Positions 56,481-64,000 of a stretch of DNA of 64,000 nt are shown piece by piece. The notes beneath the pieces were generated by a model. It saw only the letters and a program-made list of their open reading frames with translations, had not been told where the DNA came from and did not search any database. Source of the stretch: Sipunculus nudus (taxonomy: Eukaryota > Annelida > Sipuncula > Golfingiida > Sipunculidae). The stretch's first letter is position 1, and each line of letters begins with the position of its first letter. A program made the translations under genes and the position numbers. The stretch covers positions 40,181,558 to 40,245,557 of the forward strand of contig CM049310.1 in the NCBI GenBank assembly GCA_026874595.1, written 5' to 3'.

Positions 56481-57939
56481 GGTATATGAATTTCTTGCCA
56501 CGAGCGCAGCGCCACAAAATAAATACAAATAAATGTATATGTACATATCTTATTGAGTCAGTATCCCACTGAAAATCTATTTTTCAACTTTTAGAATAAA
56601 AAAGAGCCACCATTCCTCATCTGAATTAATTTATCTCTATAACCCAGGTAAAAAGCCCGGTATATCGGGTTTACCACTTAGTATAAAATAAAATAGTTTG
56701 TTTTTGCAGGACGATCATGTCATGCTGTTAAGTGCAATGTTCTGGAAATAAATGTTTTAAAAATTGGCAAAAAAAGATGCATGGCACAAACATTTACATT
56801 TTATATATACATATTGTAAAATGCGTCAATATAAAAAATCAACAAAAATTCAATAAAACAATCAAGCATTGGTCGAGCACAAAATGTTCAGTAATGTTGA
56901 AAAATATAAAACATAAAGAGAAATCCGGCTTTCTGTGTTTAAATAATGTAAAAAAAACTCTTCTCTCTTTAATAATATTAAATATTAGTAAACATCGATA
57001 TTAAATAAATTAAAATAAAATTAATATAAATAAAATTAAATAAATCTTACAATAGAACTTGATACAAGCAGTTATCAGGTCTGGAGGGAGGGAGGTCCGA
57101 AAAAGCATTCACGGTACCGCAGTAAAATTCCGACTATAGTCCAGTGATTACCAGGCCTATACAAGTAAGCATAATGTTAACTCGTATTTTATGTGAAAAA
57201 AAGTAAATGCTTAACAGGTTGATATATAAGTATCAAATACATAACGCATGGGGATATTCAGATGCATGAGTAGCATTTTTTATAAATATGATTACTTACT
57301 TCTAAATCAAAGCAGAATGGAAATTATTAATACTTATAACTGAAAATTTCTATCTGGGCGGTAAATGTTTAACTAGTTTTTCCGCAGTAGTTGATTTGAT
57401 GAGTATTTGTCGTGAATTTATCGAGATAGATTCGTTCCATTATTGCATGACGCAACATTTCATGTGGAATCAAAATAAAAGAACAGGCTCGATAAAAATG
57501 CCTATGTCTTTAGTTTCTTGAAAACACCAGTTCGCCTCTTGAGATACAAAGTTTTACTTGAACCTCAATGCCTTATGGCTCAAATTATGATTTAATTATC
57601 TAAGATTTAAGATTCAACGTCGGAAATTACACAGGTTCTCCTCCTTAAAAAGGGATAATTTCTCTATCGAGATCATATTCACTACAGTACTTCTTAGCTG
57701 AAGGGAACCCAATCTCATGTTACCCATTTTAGATGCCCTAATCATGCATGTAACGTTTGAAAATTAAAGAAATGACATTTTAAACTAGAATATGGGTAGA
57801 ATATGGTAAGTGACTGCATGTGTCAGACGAAATCAGAGTGGGATGGGTGAAGTGAGGCATGGACTGAGTGGCACGAGCAAATATATAGAGTGAGATGTGT
57901 TGCATATAAGCATGGATGCGTTTATCGTAAATATGACTG

Positions 57940-58915
57940 TAGGTGGCGCCATCTGTTATTTGAAAGAGAAAGCTATCCAAAATGTATACCTATGCAAAAT
58001 TTCAGATAGATAAGTCAAACCACTGCTGAGATATGAGTGATTTTTACCCTAGACAGATGTACAGTTGGACGGCAAGCAAAAATGGTTGTTAGTTTTGTCA
58101 CAAAATTTGTATAAGATATAGAGCTATGTTATATGCAAAATTTCAGGCCTATACTTCGAACCAGTCCTGAGATATAACTATGAAGATATTAAATGTGAAC
58201 GTAGGTGGCGCCACCTGCCACAAAATCGAAAAAGCTATCCAAAATGTATATAAATGCAACATTTTATGAAGATTAGTCAAACCACTGACGAGATTTATGT
58301 GATTTTATTCCAGGGCAGACAAACAGCAGGACACTGTGCAAAAAATAGTTGCAGATGGCACCATCAGTTTTGCGTATGATAAAAGAGCTATGTGAGATCT
58401 AAACACATGCAACATTTCAGGCTAATACGTCTTACCAGTCTTATAGATATTAGCATGGATGTTTGCAGCATAAAAATAAATGTAGGTGGCGCTACCTGCC
58501 ATAAAATCGATAAAGGTCTCCAAGATTTATACGCATTCAAAATTGTAGGTAGATACGTCAAACCATGTGGAGGTATGAGTAATTTTTTACGGGGCAGAAA
58601 ACGGATGGACGCAGTGCAAAAAGGGTTGCAGGTGGTGCCACCTTTTTTGTCTGATATAAAGCTATCCAAGAGTTACACTGATGTAGAATTTCAGCCCGAT
58701 CGGTCAAACGAGTCTGAAGATATGTGGGTTAATGTGTAAAAACAGACGCACAGATGGACGCTGTGCAAAGAGGAAAGGTCAGAGGTCAACCCAAACTGGA
58801 GGCGCAGCAGTTCACATGTGACCCGATCATAATTCCGAGTTTCATAAAATTTTGTCCAGTGGTTACGGAGGAGTTCTCCGAAAACCTATGCGGCGGCGGT
58901 GGGATGAAAACCTAG
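57940..58915 (+). repeat. Interspersed repeat with five GGTGGCGCCACC modules
   Basis: GTAGGTGGCGCCATCTG (57941), GTAGGTGGCGCCACCTGC (58201), GCAGATGGCACCATCAG (58350), GTAGGTGGCGCTACCTGCC (58482) and GCAGGTGGTGCCACC (58627) are spaced about 130-260 bp. Each is followed by a 'CTATCCAAAATGTATA..TGCAA.ATTT' segment. It ends CTATGCGGCGGCGGTGGGA. Two open frames of about 100 codons inside are by-products. 59000-61990 holds no feature that I can support beyond AT-rich DNA. Confidence 0.65.
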
Positions 58916-61900
58916 TTCCCAGGAAATCTCAAATATTCTAAAATATCCTTTTATTTGAAGTTGAATTGTTATAATATTGTTGAAACATTATCAATTGTGT
59001 TATTAGCCGTCACAACCCGACTCAGTAGGCAATCGGATAATTGGGCTGGTAAGCCTACTCGAGTCGTGATACTAGTAATATGGAGGATTGTATCGCTGTG
59101 GTCTAGCATCTGGTTGCATTCATATTGTGGAAAACGGCCCATAATCTCAATATTATGCTTGGAATGGAGAATAAACACAATAGTATATGTGTGAGCTCGC
59201 AACCCAAACTGAAACACCGTCTCCATGGACACGGGTCATTTCCTGTGTCGCCTGCAAGTTGTCTGCGTCCTGTAACCCGTGCGAGCCATGCTTGTGTTCA
59301 TGTGGTCATAAATTCAACAGACATGCCGAGGGGTTTACGAATGTGCTGGGTTAAACAGGAACTTTTCCCGCTCTTATTTGGTATTATTAGAAAGTACACC
59401 CAAAAAATGCTATCGAATGGTAGAGTTTAAGCTGATTGACAGTGTACCTGTAGCCCATGAAGCTTTGTCAGAAATGACGAAAATATTTGCATCTTCATAA
59501 GGCCTTGTAATGCGATCCTCAGACGTAGATGTCATAACACTCTGGCACTAGTAATCTGGTCGTAATGCCAGAGGGTCAATATGACGCAATAGTGTTATAA
59601 AAGGTTGAAGAAAGATTTGGAAAATACGGAAAATGTTTTGATTTTCGTTTAAAAAAATAAAGATAAAGGAAAGATTAGATTTTTTAATCAGACATATATT
59701 AGTATGTAATATATAATCTGGATTGTTGTATACCTTTTCTAAGACATATTTTAGAATTTTTTCCAAAACTTATTCGTCAGTTTGAGTCTAACATTTTAAA
59801 AGTCATTTCATTTACGTTTGTGTGTTACATATGTGTTTGTAATTTTTCAGCGATGTCTTATTATGATATATTAAATTTTCATATTTGTTCAACGTATGGA
59901 AAATATATCAAAACCATATGCAACCATAACTAAAATGAAATTATATTTAGCCTGTGACTCCAAATTGACCATATGTTGACCAATGCGTCTCCGTGGCTTC
60001 CGATGTTTTACACATTTGGCCGACAAGATCGTCCATAACTTTCATGTTGTAGAATGGATAATTATGATTTTTCACAGTATGATAGAACAGGCTTTATTCA
60101 AAATGGTGTTGACCTGGAAGATTTTTGCATATGTTTTTGCACTTTATTTCTTAAAAAAGTTTCCAGCTTCCGACCTCCGAATTTTATACACAGCCCAAGA
60201 ATCATTTTAACTGGAAGCCAACTGTTACCAAAACGCGCGCACGCATTATTGCACGAAAATCTGCCATCATACATGCTTCAAACAATGCGCAGATGGATGT
60301 GGACTCAGGAGGGTGTATAAATGTACATAAATCGTGCAAAAATCCATTTCAATCGTTAATATTATCACATATTATTATTGTATTATCATATTTGAAGACA
60401 TATTTTTGTACTACGAAACCCCATTGGTTTGACTAAAAAATTCATATATTCTATTTTAATTTTAATTACTGTTCTAATGTAAAATTATAAGAAAAACATG
60501 GGAAAAATTAAAAAAAAATAAAAATAATAATAAAACATTACAAATAGAAGGAGATTATCGTCATCATTTATATCATATTCAATACAGAATTACATTTATT
60601 TTTCACATATAATATATATATATGATCTCATTATTTATAATGAATACTGGTAGGTTTGGGATATATTGTGCGTCCTAAGTTTTATGCGGATAAATCATGA
60701 CTCAGCTACGCGCTTCGCCAGTTCCAGGGAACTAATTTAGGTCCCCCAAGGGCACCGTCCGGCTTGAACATATTAATCATATCATTACTCTCCTGTGGAA
60801 CGACCTCTGGCGGGATGTGATGGCGTGTACTCAAATGGAATATATTGTGGTTAGCTACATATTCGCGGGGTTAATTTTCTGCGATTTTCTTGTTTTCAGT
60901 GTTTCGTGGGGATTTCATTTACGCGATCCTAAGATGTATTCAGGCGAAACTGAGGAGGCCTTCTATCAGAACCTATATAATATAAACACAAGGATGGGGG
61001 AAAACAATTATATAGTATACCAATTGCTGAATATTTCGTCCCCCTGGATGATGTAAATTAGCAGCTGCATATATTAGTCCAGTCCCAAGAGCGAGAATTT
61101 AAGGGGCTTTAAAGAATTAATATTATCTGCTTGCAACGTTACTAATTTCACTGAAGACTTGTACATAGTTTTGTATGTATTATGTTGAAAATTATTATAA
61201 TACTGCAAAACATCTTATTCTTGAACATCTCAATTTGTATTCAGAATATTAAGGCATATGTTGATGATGATGCATGAGCACAGCTGAGTAGATCATGAAT
61301 TCTATAACGATGTTAATGAAGAAATATACAACAAAAACAGATTATTATCAATGTTTCTCATGTTAGTAAATGTGGGAAATTTCTGGAACTGAATTGTAGG
61401 AGATAAGCGTATTTCCTAGAATTTTCAGTAAATACATGAACATGTATTTGAAGTTGCTGGGCGAATAAGGAAATACACGTATTTACTGAAAGTTTTAGGA
61501 ATTATGGGTATTTCTTGATTTCATACATTCACTGTGACATGCATATACAGCCCCACAAGCTGATAAAATAAACGATCTCATTATCTGAAACAGGTTCGAT
61601 GAATGAACTAGATATTAATATAAAACAGAATAAATTACATGTATAATTATATCATCCCTCAGTCCATATGGGCAAGGGGCACACAGCAGGTGCAATTTCG
61701 GTATATCTCTAGCAAATCGTCAGCTTGACCTCTATAGTACACTATATGCATGGAGGTTGCCCGTTCCCTGATCTGGCCGATTACTCATAAATATTATAGT
61801 ATATAATCCCCCTGAAAACTTCAATACCTGACCAATTTTTTGGTAGCTGCTTTAGAATATCAGACCCAATAGCTTAAATCTGCATGCATGGTATATGAAA

Positions 61901-62001
61901 ATTAAATCAACAGTGCTTGCAAGAAAACAATATGTGATGGGCAAAGTATATAGGGTGACATTCATGGTATAGTGATTTGACATTAAGCTGGTTACTTTAA
62001 A

Positions 62002-64000
62002 CAAGGGACCTATGGGTCACGACGCTCAGCTGTTATATATGATAAAAAAATATTATTTAGAAATGAGGCACATGCTGGTTTTGTGTGGTAATAAATATAA
62101 GCTGTATTATGAGTTGTTGTTGTTTAGCTTATGTATGATTTTGATAGTACCTTTGGAGACAGGGAAGAGGATTGATTTCATTTATTTTATTAACAAATGG
62201 AGTACTATTGTCACACAGATTTGACTTGGCCAAATAACTTATAAGCAGAACATATAATGTAAGAGTTTAACTATTTATTTAAAAAAATTACAAATATTGT
62301 CCCAAATATAATTCTTATAAAAAATAATAAGAGAATCATGATTTTTTTAATTGAAATATAACTGATATGATTATTAAAATAATATTAAAGAATATATTCA
62401 TGAATGCATTTTGAAAGTATTTGCACGAGTATTCATATACTTTCATTTTTACCTGAATTCCTATTCTTTATGTAAGAAATTTTATAATGGAGTACATAAT
62501 CATATTCGTATTTAAATACAATTACAAAGTATTCGCACCATGTCTGGTATTTATTCAGTTTCACCAACCAATGATGTTGAGAATCCAGAATATACAAAAT
62601 TCACACATTTAAATAATGATCATAAGTACCTGGTTTTATGGCTTTTATTTATATTAAAAAATAACTGTAAAAAATTCATTTTGGACTAATTTCACATCAA
62701 TGTACACACTAGACACAGTAGGAATCTAGATTAATATTATCAACTGCATCTTTGTCTATCATTAATTTCCTTCATATGATCCCTAATGATTAGTAATGAA
62801 TAATATGATTTACTTCTTTATCATTAAAATTGAACTGAAAAATGCCATAGGTGACTGCATGGTGTTATTTGGAATATGTGACATTCTACCCATCGATACA
62901 AGATTCTTATATCATCAGTAACTGCAAGTTAATTTCCTGTTATTATAAACTAACAAATTCCTTTTCTATTTTTCTTTAATTTGTTATTAAAAACCAATAA
63001 AAATTTATTAATTTATTGTTTATTGTTATGTTGTTGGTTAAAACTACTAGATGAGTTGGGTTAGACACCTGGATCAACTGTGGCTGGCCATAAGCTGCCT
63101 GGATTCCTGTATGCCTCGCCTCAAGCGTGCATAATTTGATGAAAGGTCAACAAGGTCAACATACAGGTGACTCAAGAGGGGCTGGAGAGAGCCAAAGTCT
63201 GACAGGGTCTCATAAAAAACATTAATAAAAGCTACAATTTTTGGCCAATTTCTTTCAGCTTTCTAAACTAAAAAGCTGAAATCCTAATGTGTGCATGATA
63301 TGAAATTTATATCAACAGTGCTCACAGGACACAAACGTGCCATGGTCACAGTTGGGCAAAATTTAAGGTACTAATTTTATATTTATACTAATAACTTATA
63401 AAATTTGAAAAATTCAGAACTAATTTTGGGTATTCAATTGAATCTTGATTAAATAATGTTACATCCCTGACAAAAAAAATCTCTAGCTTCAGCAATGCCC
63501 TTGTTAAGGGAGTAAATATATTTCTTGATTTTTTACAAAGTGCATTATGTTTGGGCCCATAACTTAAAACAATTACGCAATACTGACATCATTCTGGCAT
63601 GTGCATAGAGAAAGAAAAATATGTATATTATTTATGATTAAAGTCAGATCAGTGGTTTTGATATTAGGCAGTCTTGAAGTGTAACAATGGGTTTTTAATG
63701 GAAAAATGAAGTTTTTCATTAATATCTCGAAGGTATTAAGTCCTAGTGACCAAATTCTTGGCATGGTAGGGGATTTTGGAGACATCTAACTGTATGCCGA
63801 ATTTAAGGAACTAAGAGCTGAAGCTGGGGAGCTGAGCTCTTGCAAACTGCATAACACTAGCTTGATGTAAACAATATGTTACATGGTGCTTGAAAACTTA
63901 TTAAAATCTACAGTTTTTGATCAACTGGTTTAAAATTTTTGGTGTCAACAGTTGAAATGCTAACAAAAACATGCTGTGAAAATTAAATCCACAGTACTTA
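62002..64000 (+). mobile_element. (GGAC)n/hairpin-ended element, copy A3 (cut by the window end)
   Basis: It begins CAAGGGACCTATGGGTCACG and follows copy A2 (51674 onward) almost base for base to the end of the window, differing by scattered substitutions and small indels. The second module and the 3' hairpin would lie beyond 64000. Confidence 0.9.

Noticed and set aside
58388-58739. 93-115-codon frames on both strands
   Set aside because: They lie inside the GGTGGCGCCACC repeat modules and change content from module to module.

Overview
This is a metazoan (intron-bearing, AT-rich, repeat-dense) genomic window, most likely from a bivalve or other lophotrochozoan. The class call is inference. 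It rests on abundant elements carrying (GGAC)n tracts, many diffuse 'GGTGGCGCCACC' repeats, a Penelope-type hammerhead ribozyme, and a PHD/OTU transposon gene. No bacterial, CRISPR or rRNA feature is present.

The one confident host gene is RBM45, a four-RRM RNA-binding protein, on the minus strand. I could rebuild it completely: ten coding exons between 54915 (ATG) and 20244 (stop). All splice phases agree, and they give a 512-residue protein (human RBM45 is about 476). Introns are long and almost entirely made of repeats. Exon 1 is separated from exon 2 by about 15 kb.

Layout. 1-20020: intergenic DNA 3' of RBM45. It holds tRNA-derived SINEs, several short inverted-repeat elements, a 41-bp minisatellite (10136-11190), a 1.4-kb TA-flanked inverted-repeat element (16451-17846) and one possible terminal exon of an unrecognised minus-strand gene (9637-9897). 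20021-54915: RBM45 with its introns. Intron 4 carries a six-unit satellite of about 288 bp built around nuclear-receptor half-sites. Intron 5 holds a 2.2-kb relative of the 16451 element. Intron 8 has nested elements. Intron 1 holds a hammerhead ribozyme and a giant transposon. 54916-64000: upstream intergenic DNA with repeats only, including a truncated copy of the (GGAC)n element family.

The most interesting object is an 11,474-bp inverted-terminal-repeat element (42954-54427) with a perfect 8-bp target-site duplication (TCTAGTGG), sitting in RBM45 intron 1 on the opposite strand to the gene. It carries its own spliced gene: a TATA box, a PHD finger exon, and an OTU/vertnin-like cysteine-protease domain with the catalytic Cys and His visible. 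A decayed transposase-like region follows. That region has an in-frame stop, an internal deletion, a poly-A frameshift, and a second transposable element inserted exactly between two codons. A 35-nt perfect inverted copy of the PHD exon lies in the gene's own intron.
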